This document shows positions 22,325-32,725 of a stretch of 64,000 nucleotides of DNA, one piece after another. How positions within the stretch are numbered: position 1 is the stretch's first letter; every line of letters begins with the position of its first letter. The notes beneath the pieces are model-generated. The model saw nothing but the letters and a program-made list of their open reading frames with translations. It did no database searches and was not told the DNA's origin. This stretch comes from Meconema thalassinum. Its lineage: Eukaryota; Arthropoda; Insecta; Orthoptera; Tettigoniidae. The stretch covers positions 375,149,387 to 375,213,386 of the forward strand of contig OX336388.2 in the NCBI GenBank assembly GCA_946902985.2, read 5' to 3'. The position numbers were made by a program, and so were the translations under genes.

Positions 22325-22599
22325 GGTACCATGTGGAATGTTTATCACATATGGATTACTTTGTAACAGCAGAGTATCAAGAAGGCAGTGCGAGAGTAGA
22401 AATATCAAGTAGGCAGGGCAGAAAAAAGAGAGTCTTGTAACTGTTATGTATTATGAGAGTGTAAAAAATAAAAATATTTTTTGTGTGTTGATGAATGTCA
22501 AGGATAATAAAAACGGTAACAACTTCAAGGTAGGATAACATGTCAAATGTTACACATCATATGCGACTACTGTAAGGCTCGTATCTTTTTTACTTATCG

Positions 22600-23047
22600 A
22601 GTTTACCCTCCAGGGTGGTGGCTCCCACGGACTCAGCGAGGGAACTCACCCATACCGCCTTCTTCAGGCAGTGTCCTAGAGCTGGGAACATCTGGTCGGA
22701 GTGGATAGTGAGGTGTGATTAGCACCTCGCTCAGGCGGCCTCACCTGCAAAGCAAACAGGGGCCTCATGTGGAAGGTTAGAATGGATAGACAAGGTAGAG
22801 GGAAGGAGGTGGCCGTGGCCTTACAGTAGGAACCATCCAGTCACTTGCCCGAAGACGAAGTGGGAAGCCACTTCGAGGATGGCTGAGGTGGGAATCGAGA
22901 CCCCTCTATTCATTTGGACCACCCGAGGCTGAGTAGACCCCGTTCCAGTCCTCATACCACTTTTCAAATTTCGTGGCAGAGCGGGGAATCGAACCCAGGA
23001 CCTTCGGGCGGCAGTTAACCACGCTGACCACTACGCTACGGAGGCGA
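22600..23047 (-). mobile_element. SINE S6 copy
   Basis: The minus-strand head at the right end reads CGCCTCCGTAGCGTAGTGG with B box TGGGTTCGATTCCCC. The body towards the left (ACTGGAACGGGGTCTACTC on the minus strand) is shared in type with 41750-42064, 51705-51930 and 53078-53190. Confidence 0.7.
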
Positions 23048-23149
23048 CTTACTGTACATAAAATATTACCATTTAAAATCTCGACAGAGTTCGTTAGTGG
23101 GCAAAATCAGACTTCCTTACTTTGTGAAAAATCGAATCCATTCCAAGTT

Positions 23150-23932
23150 CATACCATTCTTCGGATAAGGGCCAAGAACTCATCTCAGTTACGTTTTAAG
23201 ATAGCACCAATCATTGACCAAAAGCGACTTCGGTGGCGTATTGGTAGCATGCTGAACTTTTATGCCCAAGATCGCGGGTTCAAACCCGGCCGAAGTCGTC
23301 GGATTTTTTTAGAGCGTTAAAATCCTTCAGTATGCTTTCCTTCGGAGGGGAAGTAAACCCGGTGGGCGTATGTCATAGATTTATGGCATGTAAAAGAACC
23401 TTCCACAAACTACAATTGTGTGAAGCTAAATTGTAGGTTAGATTTCGTTGAAACGCACTATCTAAGTTCCAACGTTCACCACTAGGTGTCAGTGACATCT
23501 GGTAGCGAAAGTTGGAACTACTTGAAATTGAACGGAATTTGTAGCTTACCCTATGGGTGTCCGCTTGAAGCGGATAAAGCCTCTGACGAGCCGAACATGT
23601 CCTCGGACACTCCCAGCACTAAAAGACATACGCTAAATAAATAAATAAATAAATAAATAAATAGATAAATAAATAAATTGACCAAAGGGGCGGGAAAAAT
23701 TGAGTTTTTAGAGAAAAATATCGCAGGCGCTGAAAACTGAAAACCGCTTAAAATGGTCAATAACTCTAAATTACCTAAAGTTCTGTATGAAAGAATTTAT
23801 TCCGTTGACTTTTCAAAAATTGCAAGATTATTCCTGTTCTATTGAGACGATTTGGAAGATTTGGGTACAAACCACACCTTTTTACTCTCTCTGGTTTAGG
23901 AGCTTGAGTTTTTTGAAACATACACCTTAGCG

Positions 23933-23935
<3 letters not shown>
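23150..23935. repeat. R11 repeat split by a SINE; relative of a palindrome segment
   Basis: The left part ends AGCACCAATCATTGACCAAA. After the SINE (23223-23686) it resumes GGGGCGGGAAAAATTGAG, then AAAATGGTCAATAACTC and ATGAAAGAATTTATT. The palindrome arm has a diverged version (41420-41590: GCACCAACCATTGACCAAAG, AAAATGGACAATATTC, TGAAAGAATTTTTGA), with its mirror at 34440-34615. Confidence 0.55.
23223..23686 (+). mobile_element. Chimeric SINE: S3 front, S1 back
   Basis: ATTGACCAAA flanks it directly (23213-23222 and 23687-23696). The front to ~23530 is S3 (GACTTCGGTGGCGTATTGG, B box GGGTTCAAACCC). The end (23536-23632) is S1 (GCCGAACATGTCCTCGGACA, CAGCACTAAAAG), with an (AAAT)n tail. One target duplication around both parts means they were inserted as one unit. 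Confidence 0.8.

Positions 23936-23939
<4 letters not shown>

Positions 23940-23975
<36 letters not shown>
23940..23975. repeat. (TA)n at the Tc1 insertion site
   Basis: About 16 TA units left of the Tc1 element; a further TA run (25438-25467) follows its right end. Confidence 0.9.
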
Positions 23976-23980
<5 letters not shown>

Positions 23981-25430
23981 CAAAAAAAGTTTTGCATCAC
24001 CTCGGTTCCAAGAGTTCCGGAACCGTTAAATACAAAGGGAATAGAGATCAACACAAACAACATTTCAGCTCGTTTTATTGCTCATGAGACCCACACATTG
24101 CATGTTGTACCATCATACAGCTAGACTTTCAGCATTTGTGGTCCAGATTGCAGTACACACCACTACCTCTATACCCAGTAGCACGTCCCCTTGCATTGAT
24201 GCATGCCTGTATTCGCCGTGGCATACTATCCACAAGTTCATCAAGACACTGTTGGTCCAAATTGTCCCACTCCTCAACGACAATTCGGCGTAAATATCTC
24301 AGAGTGGTTGGTGGGTCAAGACGTCCATAAACAGCCCTTTTTAACATATCCCAGGCATGTTCGATAGGGTTCATGTCTGGCGAACATGCTGGCCACTGTA
24401 GTCGAGCGATGTCGTTATCTTGAAGGAACGCATTCACAAGATGTGCACGATGAGGTCGAGAATTGTCGTCCATGAAGACAAATGCCTCTCCAATATTCTG
24501 CCGATATGGTTGCACTATGGGTCGGAGGATGTCATTCAGGTATCGTAAAGCCGTTTCGGAGCCTTCCATGACCACCAGTGGCGTACGTCGGCCCCACATA
24601 ATGCCACCCCAAAACATCAGGGAACCACCACCTTGCTGCACTCGCTGGACAGTGTGTCTAAGACGTTCAGCCTGACCAGGGTGCCTCCAAACACGTCTCC
24701 GACGATTGTCTGGTTGAAGGCATATGCGACACTCATCGGTGAAGAGAACGTGATGCCAATTCCGTGGGGTCCATTCAGCATGTTGTTGGGCCCATCTGTA
24801 CCGCGCTGCATGGTGTCGGGGTTGCAAAGCTGGACCTCGCCATGGACGTCGGGAGTGAAGTTGCGCATCATGCAGCCTATTGCGCACAGTTTGAGTTGAA
24901 ACACGACGTCCTGTGGCTGAACGAAACGCATTATTCAACATGGTGGCATTGCTGTCAGGGTTCCTCCGAGCGGCAATCCGTAAGTAGCGGTCATCCACTA
25001 CAGTAGTAGCCCTTGGGCGGCCTGAGCGAGGCCTGTCATCGACAGTTCCTGTATCTCTGTACCTCCTCCATGTCCGAACAACATCGCTTTGGTTCACTCT
25101 GAGACGCCTGGAAACTTCCCTTGTTGAGAGCCCTTCTTGACACAAAGTAACATTGTGGACGCGATCGAACTGCGGTATTGACCTTCTAGGCATGGTAGAA
25201 CTACAGACAACATGAGCAGCGTACCTTCGTCCTGGTGGAATGACTGGAACTGATCGGCTGTCGTACCCCCTCCGTCTAATAGGCCCTGCTCATGCATGGT
25301 TGTTTACATCTTTGAGCAGTTTTAGTGACATCTATGAACAGTCAAAGGGACTGTATCTTGGATACAATATACACAGTCAACGTCTATATGCCGGAGATCT
25401 GGGAACCGAGGTGATGCAAAACTTTTTTTG

Positions 25431-25437
<7 letters not shown>
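23976..25437 (-). mobile_element. Complete Tc1-type transposon (1,462 bp)
   Basis: Ends CACATCAAAAAAAGTTTTGC at the left and CACACATCAAAAAAAGTTTT read inward at the right are near-perfect inverted repeats through ...CACCTCGGTTCC (~34 bp). TA lies at each border within a TA microsatellite. It encloses one intact transposase frame on the minus strand. It is the only DNA transposon here that looks autonomous. Confidence 0.9.
24129..25193 (-). CDS. Tc1-family transposase, DD34E, intact
   Basis: Cuts and rejoins Tc1 element ends at TA sites in the nucleus. The 354-residue frame has the usual length for the family. Residues ~1-50 form the first helix-turn-helix (GLSTREVSRRLRVNQSDVVR). RPRSGRPR (54-61) is the AT-hook-like GRPR linker. 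A second DNA-binding region spans ~65-115. Catalytic residues are D153 (LFTDECRI), D243 (FMDDNSRPH) and E278 (MNPIEHAWD), with exactly 34 residues between the last two. GGGSLMFWGGIMW (188-200) is the glycine-rich box. No stop or frameshift was seen. The start ATG at 25193 lies ~245 bp inside the right TIR end. Activity cannot be judged from sequence alone. Confidence 0.93.
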   Translation of the reverse strand: MPRRSIPQFDRVHNVTLCQEGLSTREVSRRLRVNQSDVVRTWRRYRDTGTVDDRPRSGRPRATTVVDDRYLRIAARRNPDSNATMLNNAFRSATGRRVSTQTVRNRLHDAQLHSRRPWRGPALQPRHHAARYRWAQQHAEWTPRNWHHVLFTDECRICLQPDNRRRRVWRHPGQAERLRHTVQRVQQGGGSLMFWGGIMWGRRTPLVVMEGSETALRYLNDILRPIVQPYRQNIGEAFVFMDDNSRPHRAHLVNAFLQDNDIARLQWPACSPDMNPIEHAWDMLKRAVYGRLDPPTTLRYLRRIVVEEWDNLDQQCLDELVDSMPRRIQACINARGRATGYRGSGVYCNLDHKC

Positions 25438-25469
<32 letters not shown>

Positions 25470-25470
<1 letters not shown>

Positions 25471-26145
25471 GAGGGCAGATCAAAAAATAAGTTGCACTTT
25501 CCAGTTATGGCCATTTATTACACCACCTATACAACAGCAACACGCCTATAACGACATACACTGTAACGTCACTTTTCCACATAGTTTCCAAGACACTGCA
25601 AACATTTCTGCGAACGCACAACCAACTTGTCGATGCCGGATGCATAGAAAGTTCCTCCAGCGTTCTGCAACCACTCGGAGACAGCGGCCTTCACCTCCTC
25701 ATCGGTCTGGGAATGTCGACCACCGTTCTGTCTAATGATCGCATTCACACTGTTGACATTTGCACGGGTCCTGGACGTTGCGGGCCTGCCCTCGCGATAT
25801 TCGTCCGTGATATCCGTGCGACCGGCTTCGAATTGCTAACACCACTTTACGATCCCTGTCCCGCTCCCCATACACAGCACTAATTTCACTATGAATGTCC
25901 GTGCAATTCTTCCTTTCGGCCCATGGGAATCGGATTGTCGCACGCACCTCATATTTGGAGTGAACGTCCAGTCGACGCGCCATTGCTTTTGACCGCTATT
26001 CAAAATATACAAGACGAGATACCACAGCGACCTGCCTAACAGATGAGTGGGCAGCGTTCGTCCCTTTCTCCGCTGTGCCCACGTTTGCGACACACAGCTC
26101 GCTGCTGCAGCGCGTTAGTGCAACTAACTTTTTGATCCACCCTCG
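25470..26145 (-). mobile_element. 676-bp non-autonomous mariner derivative, copy 2
   Basis: Same length and same internal deletion as 19552-20227, in the opposite orientation. Ends are CGAGGGCAGATCAAAAAATA at the left and CGAGGGTGGATCAAAAAGTT read inward from the right, where TA follows (26146-26147). The minus strand retains MARRLDVHSKYEVRATIRF and EISAVYGERDRDRKVV, then loses the core. It sits just beyond the TA run of the Tc1 element. Confidence 0.8.
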
Positions 26146-26147
26146 TA

Positions 26148-27247
26148 TATATATTAAATCCAGTAAACTTAAATAAAGAAAACAAGTCGTTCTGACAGCG
26201 AAACTTGAGAGACTCCGTGTTAGTTTCCGTGTCGTACAATATTAGCGTGCTTGGCGAGGAGGGTGGAAGCGTTGCGTGCAAGGGATGTCCGTCTCAGTGC
26301 TCTCTACGGATATTTCACTTAGCCCACCAACAACTCGCCCGGACTAGACTCCAACCACTCCACGCAGACACATACAAACTGATTACAGGGCCTTATCATT
26401 TAATTGAAAAGCGTACAGCGACATCACACACGTGCTGCCAAGATTATATGTTGTTAACTCCACCTTACCTCACAGCATTGTTCCACCTGTAATGGTGTTC
26501 TAAATGGATTAAATGGGGAGTATACAGCTCATTTATAACAGCTGTAAGTTCCGGAACGCAACAAAAAAGCACAAGATGTAGTGTACAAATGGAGTTTCAT
26601 TAATAAGGTAAACTCTAGCAGCGCAGAGCAAAGCGAGCTGGAGATTTCGTTCTCTTTTTCCTACGCAGGCAATCTTAATTAAAACCAAATGAGTTCCATC
26701 ATTCTCTAGCTTAAAAGTTTTTATAAACAGCAATGAGAGGTTGAATAGATAAACAGTTTTTTTTATGTGTGTGGGAGCTTGTGGAACAAAGGGCGCTTTC
26801 CGATTATTCAGTTGAAACATCAAACAACGCTAGCAATGGCTCCTAATGAACATTAATTCACCAATATTGTTAAAACTTGGCACACATGTAAATCAAACCA
26901 CAATCAAAACAATGTAATGGCATTCCGTCCCCTAATTTATTTCGGCCATCTTCAGATTTCAAGAATTGAGATAATCGCGGGAGGCGAAATACCTAACAAA
27001 TTTCGCTCGCTATGCTCCCTTATAATTTCTGACCAATCATTCTACTACGGGGTAGATAATTTCACTGTTCCGCCCCTAAAAATAGCAATAATGATAATCA
27101 CCATCACCATCACTACCACTATTCTACCACCCTCCCCCCACAACTTTTCTCAGCTACCTGTAATTGATGAGAGGGCCTGCGATGGGTGTTTTAAGGGCAA
27201 ATTATGCATGGTTCATGCGCAATAGCGGCCACTGACAATTCAGTGAC
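26148..27247. other. No gene recognised
   Basis: Several 80-100-codon frames on both strands lack any recognisable domain. Nothing repeated was seen apart from the ATAATGATAATCACCATCAC low-complexity patch near 27090. Confidence 0.4.
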
Positions 27248-27294
<47 letters not shown>

Positions 27295-27331
27295 TAATAA
27301 TAATGATAATAATAATAATAATAATAATAAT
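27248..27331. repeat. (AAT)n microsatellite
   Basis: About 28 units with two ATG interruptions. Confidence 0.9.
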
Positions 27332-27339
27332 ATACTGTA

Positions 27340-27995
27340 TGTAGGTCATAGAGTTATGTAGGCCTACTATTACATGAAGCTAATTGCGTAGGTATGTTAT
27401 TCAAACTTCAATCGCATGATTAGGTCACAAGAAATAACAAAAACGAGATTTTAAAATTTCACACAGTGGCCCTCTTGTGGTTATAAAAACAATCGAAATA
27501 AATTAGATGCCAGTGGATTAAAATTTGTATAAACATTTACCGTACCAAGTTTCACTGCGCTCGGATGGTTAAATCACGTTAAACGTCCATTTAAATATTT
27601 AAATTTCAACTCGCCGCCAGGTTTGTTTTGTACTTAACAGGTTTTTGAAATTCACATAGGTGAACTTCTAGTAGTGCCCTTTATCACCGTAAAAACCTTC
27701 AAGGTGATATCGGTAATTATTTCGGAGGTATAGAATGTCGGTGAAATATTTCGCACAGCCGCCATGTTGGATTGGTGAGACGTAATAACAGTTGAAGGGC
27801 ACTGTCGGGGTCGGACGAAGTAGAACGATGACCTTACTGAGTTTCATTGGAATCGATCCAGCCGTTTAGAAGTTATTAGGGGGAGACACACACACACACA
27901 CCTACATACATAGACCTACATACATACATACACACACACACACGCGGACAAAAGGTGATATCATAAGCCCCTCTTTTCATAAATGAAAATAGGCT
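27340..27995 (+). repeat. R7 repeat, second copy
   Basis: Shares with 10150-11660 the ATGCCAGTGGATTA, TTTCACTGCGCTCGGATGG and CACAGCCGCCATGTTGG blocks and the right end (CCGTTTAGAAGTTATTAGGG, CA run, GGACAAAAGGTGATATCATA, hairpin, TAGGCTAA). Shorter than the first copy. Confidence 0.65.
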
Positions 27996-28016
27996 AATGA
28001 TCACTTCAGACTCTAT

Positions 28017-28017
<1 letters not shown>

Positions 28018-28054
<37 letters not shown>

Positions 28055-28795
28055 ATGATAATTGTTGTTTTAAGGGGCCTAACATCTAGGTCATCGGCCA
28101 CTTATGCTTTGGGTGATAGTGAAAGATGAGATGAGAATGAAAACTATAACTAATACTAACTACAAACTTAAACACTAGAAGAAGAAATGGTAAACAAATA
28201 AAGGATAAGGCAAATAAAAGACAGGAAGAAAATAAATGCCCTCAACCATGGAAGAATGAGGATTGAAGGACTTGGAAGGAAGGGGAGCCATGGAAGGCAG
28301 ATAGAAAAGGGAAAGAGGAGAGGGCCCGCCCCAAAGTCAGTGGAAAAGGGGGAAGAAACGGACCCAGCTCAGGAATCTCTCGGGATCGCCAACTCCCGAG
28401 CTTTTCAGCCGTGAGCCCTTGAGGGTGTAGCACTATCCAGGGTGCACCAGAACTGGTGGGGCTACATACACCCTGCCTCCTTGAGAGCCTTGTGCAGAAG
28501 GCAGGATATATCATGAAAAGAAAAAGAAGGCTGATCCCTAGGAGAATGAGGGATCAGGAGAGATGACAGAAGGGCCAATTAAGGCGGGAAAGTAAGAGAC
28601 TTCCTAGGCCTCGGATACCCTAATACCGTCGGGGTCGGAAGAGAACAAGAGTTGACCATGAGAGGTCGACAGTAAAGAAGACGGAGAGGAGCCCGGCACA
28701 AGTAAGCGGAAGCAATGCCGGACTCAGCTGGGGTCCCGTGGTCGCCAACCCACGTCCCACTAGATGAGAGCCCCTGAGGGGAGATTCTATTGGGA
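28018..28795 (+). repeat. R6 interspersed repeat, fullest copy
   Basis: Opens with a GAT run and TTGTTTTAAGGGGCCTAAC and ends near GAGAGCCCCTGAGGGG. It shares blocks with 7460-8660 and, inside the palindrome, 32085-32725. No frame with a known domain; class unknown. Confidence 0.6.
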
Positions 28796-28796
28796 T

Positions 28797-29026
28797 CGGA
28801 GTGTACTCAATGAAACATAATAGGCCTGACATAGTTATCTTCAACAAAAGATTGAGGGAAGTCACGCTGATTGATGTTGCCATCCCGAATACGCACAACC
28901 TGCAGGCTGAACATGCTGAAAAGGTGTCCAAATATTAGGAGCTGGTGCAGCCTATTAGGAGGTAATGGCAGGTTGAGAGAAATCGAATTACATACCAATA
29001 GTAATTTCATCTCAAACACTGGTGTG
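28797..29026 (+). pseudogene. LINE-A endonuclease fragment, left of the palindrome
   Basis: Reads RPDIVIFNKRLREVTLIDVA, the RLE PD..D motif of LINE-A, then (in a shifted frame) NFISNTGV and stops at the palindrome border. The next codons of the LINE (VPKHLL) appear at 47013 on the far side. By comparison, LINE-A at 440-1536 reads VISSTGIIPKSL. It is the interrupted target of the insertion. Confidence 0.8.
29021..29026. other. 6-bp target duplication, left copy (GGTGTG)
   Basis: Directly abuts the first base of the palindrome. The same six bases abut its last base at 47007-47012. Confidence 0.8.
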
Positions 29027-30220
29027 AGTAGTGTGGTAGTGGGGGAGCTGTCTCACTTTTTATTGAGCCACCCTCGTAGCGGCCCCGAACCTGATATCTC
29101 GCTAACCAATTATGGGATTAGAACATACATGGTGTCCTAGCATTGGTCGAAATGCCCCCTACTTTCCTATAGGCTCTTTATTTAATTAACATACAAAAAC
29201 TAAAAGGTCATTCGCGAGTAGTGGGGTAGTGTTGGTTTCCTGAAGTCGCGCTCGTGCTTGAATATGTATGCCTATGTTGGGAAAGGGTTAGGTGGTGGGG
29301 GAGGAGTAGGGTCGAGTGAGGGGTCGTTTAGATGGTATTTTTTCCGCTCTAGATGATGGTGAGGTTATTTTTTAAAAATGGATGGAATTGGGAAAGGCCA
29401 TTTGGGGTAAACATGTTGTTTTTTGACATTTTGGCGATGAATGTTTTTTTATACGCATGCGCACTTGAGGAGTTTTGTAAGAGGGCGGGCTTTTTAAATG
29501 ATGATTTATTAATGAGTGTTTTTTTAATACGTATTGAAATAAACCAAAAAAAACTAGTAGGTCATCGGCTTTTGACTATCTCGCTAACCAATAATCGGAT
29601 TTAAACGTATGAGGTGTCGTAGGACTCGTGGTGAACTCTCTTTTTCTATCGAAGGGGTATATTCACACCAAAATAAAAACTACCCTTACCCGGGGGATGA
29701 AATAGTAATTTATTTTTGTATACCTACGAACTTGGCGGTTTTTTGTAAAAGAGCGGGCTTTTTAAATGATGATTTATCAATGAGTGTTTTTTTAATATGT
29801 ATTTAAATAAACCAAAAAAAACTAATAGGTCATCGGCTTTTTACTATCTCGCTAACCAATAATCGGATTTAAACGTATGAGGTGTCGTAGGACTCGTGGT
29901 GAACTCCCCTTTTCTATGGACGGGGTATATCCACTCTAAAATAAAAACTACCCTTACCCGGGGGTTGAAATAGTAATATTTTTTGTATGTGCGCGCACGG
30001 TCGGCTTTTGTCAAAAGGACCTAACTACACGTTTGTTAATATTTTCTGAACCCCTCATGGGATTTTGCCATAGACAGTATTCTAACCCTGGGGGTGACGC
30101 CCCGTTTTTGAATGTAGGATTCGTTTTTGTCGAAAGGGCCTAACGACACTTTTGTTCATATCTCGCGAACCAATCATGCTAGGGACTTGTATGAGGGGTC
30201 CTAGCACTTGGGGTGACGTC
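29027..30220. repeat. Subterminal repeats of the left arm
   Basis: A ~258-bp unit occurs twice (GCGGGCTTTTTAAATGATGA at ~29495 and ~29753). The short motif TATCTCGCTAACCAAT recurs at 29093, 29576 and 29845, with a variant (TATCTCGCGAACCAAT) at ~30160. The mirror set lies at 45813-47006. Confidence 0.7.
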
Positions 30221-30233
30221 CCCCGTTTGTGGT

Positions 30234-30870
30234 GTGAAACTACCCCCCAAAATTGAAAAATCCCTATCTCGGAAACGAAGAATCCTAAAATTAGGTGTGA
30301 TAGCTTAAAAAATAGGGGATGATATGGGCTTTTACCTCGATGGATCATTTCACCCCTAAAACAGTAAATAGTCATGTTAAGGGGGAAAAAACCTGTTAAA
30401 CACCTAAAAATGATAAATGAGCCTAAGATCTTTTGTTTTTGATGAAAAATAGCAGGGGGGTGAAACTACCCCCCAAAATTGAAAAATCCCTATCTCGGAA
30501 ACGAAGAAGCCTAAAATTAGGTGTGATAGCTTAAAAAATAGGGGATGATATGGGCTTTTACCTCGATGGATCATTTCACCCCTAAAACAGTAAATAGTTA
30601 TGTTATGGGGGAAAAAACGTGTTAAACACCTAAAAATGATAAATGAACCTAAGATCTTTTGTTTTTAATGAAAAATAGCAGGGGGATGCAAACAACCCCC
30701 AAATTGAAAAATCCATATCTAGGAAACGAAGAATCCTAAAATTAGGTGTAATGGCTTAAAAAATAGGGGATGATATACGCTTTTACCTGGATAGGTCATT
30801 TCACCCCTAAAACAGTAAATAGTCATGTTATGAGGAAAAATGTGTTATACACCTAAAAGCATAAGCATCT
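30234..30870. repeat. 226-bp tandem repeat, ~2.8 units (left arm)
   Basis: Units begin at about 30234, 30460 and 30686 (GTGAAACTACCCCCCAAAAT in the first two). Each carries ATCCCTATCTCGGAAACGAA-type and ACCTAAAAATGATAAATGA blocks. The third unit is more diverged and truncated. Mirror: 45163-45799. Confidence 0.8.
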
Positions 30871-30978
30871 TTGTGAAACCATGCTTTAATGGACATGTGT
30901 ATGGAGGATGATTGTTATTATTATTATTATTATTATTAGGTAATTATGGATTAATGTGTGTATAGATAACTAACCTGT

Positions 30979-31185
30979 GGGGAGCGTGATGGCGCAGGTG
31001 CTTAGCTGCTCGTCTTTACCCGGACGGCTGGGGTTCAAATCCCGGTGCCAGCGGGGGTTAGAATTTTCACTTGAAAAATCACGTGGCGTCAGGAAGGGCA
31101 TTCGGCCTTAAATCCCCGGCCAAAATCAAAATGAGCCTGGTTGGCTCCGGCGACTCAAACTAATAGGGAAAAGCCGAAGAAAGAA
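30979..31185 (+). mobile_element. SINE S7 in the left arm
   Basis: tRNA-like head GGGAGCGTGATGGCGCAGG with B box GGGGTTCAAATCCC, then ATCACGTGGCGTCAGGAAGG. Mirrored at 44848-45054 (minus). Confidence 0.7.
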
Positions 31186-31819
31186 AAAATGGTAACTGAC
31201 CAGTAATAGTAAACATTGGTTGGAGGTGTTGAAGAAGTCAGGATGGCCAACCCTTGCCATGGTTCACGAATGCACCCCAAAAAGTTTTACCTGTCAAGAC
31301 TCAGTCTACCCTGTTGCAGCCTTTAGAAAAAAAAATCGAACCGGGGCCTCTGTGGTGACAGTGGAGCTATATTCATGATGATTTTTAAACAAACATAGGC
31401 TTGCCTACTACCACTGGGTTGAATCTGCACAGAGACACTGGCTTTGGTGATAACAGCACAGCGACCTTGTCAGGAAGTTTCATATTACTCATTTGCTTGA
31501 TAGCGGACATGCTCTGCACATGACTAGATCGTTGTTAGGTTTGACAAAGGCTTAGTGAAGCTTATGGCAACCTTGAAATGAATGTCATGGTATAGTCGGG
31601 GTTGGAAGGCAAGACCTTAGGGTTGACAACCAAGTAGGTTAACCACTACACGGTGAGATGGTCAAATAATAATGTAACAGAACATATAGAAACGTTTTCT
31701 ATAGTTTAACGAATTGGCATACCATGAGAGGTGTAGGTAATGGAAATTGAATCCTTAGCTGATGATCTATAGCCATGCCCACGTATAAGCTATCATGGTA
31801 GAAAAAGAATGGTATGGCT

Positions 31820-31935
31820 TGTTTTAAACGGAGAATAATAATTGTGTTTACTGTGAAACACAAATCTGAATTTAAAATAATTAATTTAAAATAATTAATT
31901 TAAAATAATTAATTTAAAATTAGTTTAGTACGCTG
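31820..31935. repeat. Direct repeat and short AT tandem (left arm)
   Basis: About 60 bp (GTTTTAAACGGAGAATAA, CTGTGAAACACAAATCTGAA) recur at 33204-33262, nearly 1.4 kb on. The first copy leads into three units of ATTTAAAATAATTA. Mirrors: 44098-44213 and 42771-42829. Confidence 0.7.
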
Positions 31936-32084
31936 AAGTTAAAATGAATAATGATCACGTTACAGACAGCCAGTTTCAAAGCCATGAGAACTAAGTGAAC
32001 AAAGAATAAAATTCATGAACCAGTGAGGAATTCAGCATGCTGTCCTTTGGACAAGAGAGAAGCGTTCTACAGCGACCCTCAATG

Positions 32085-32725
32085 GTTTGGGTCATCGTAA
32101 AGATGAAAATTAAATCTAAGCTACTACACGCTTATATACTAGAAGAAGAAATGGAAAACAATAGGTCAAATAAAGAACAGAAGGAATAAAAAATGGCCCT
32201 CAACCCTCAAGCATGTGGATTGAGGGAGTTGGAAGGAAGGAGAGCCATGAAAGGCAGATAAAAAGTATACTAGGAGAGGCTTTGTCCCAGAGGTAATGGA
32301 TAAAGAGGAGGTAAACTGGACTCAGCTCAGAAATCCCTTGGGGTCGCCAACTTCCAAACTGATCAGCCCTTGAGGGTGTAGCCATAGGCAGAGTGCACCG
32401 CAAGTGGTGGGGCTTCTTGAGGGGGCATGAGCAAAAGACAGGAAATAACATGAAAATAAATAAAGCAAGGCTGCCTCCTCAGGATATCAGAAAAAATAAA
32501 TAAACCAGGGCCAATGAAGTTGCAAAAGGAAGAGACTCCCTAGGGCTCGGATACCCTAATCATGTTGGGGTCGGTAGAGAACACGAGATGAGCAAGTGTG
32601 GTCGACAGGAAATAAGACAGAGAAGAGCCTAGCACAAGTTAGTGGAAGCAATGACGGTCTCAGCTGGAACTCCGTGATCGTCAACCTACATGACACTAGA
32701 TATGACGCCCAGGGGTGGAATTAAA
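32085..32725 (+). repeat. R6 repeat, diverged copy in the left arm
   Basis: Parallel to 28100-28795 (CTAGAAGAAGAAATGG, GCTCGGATACCCTAATCATG, AGTGGAAGCAATGACGG) with more drift. Mirror: 43308-43948 (minus). Confidence 0.6.

Noticed and set aside
24463..25006. Plus-strand frames opposite the Tc1 transposase
   Set aside because: Antisense shadows of the transposase gene.
30082..30375. 97-codon frame in the subterminal repeats as a gene
   Set aside because: Lies across the 226-bp tandem unit; the same stretch in the other units does not keep the frame.
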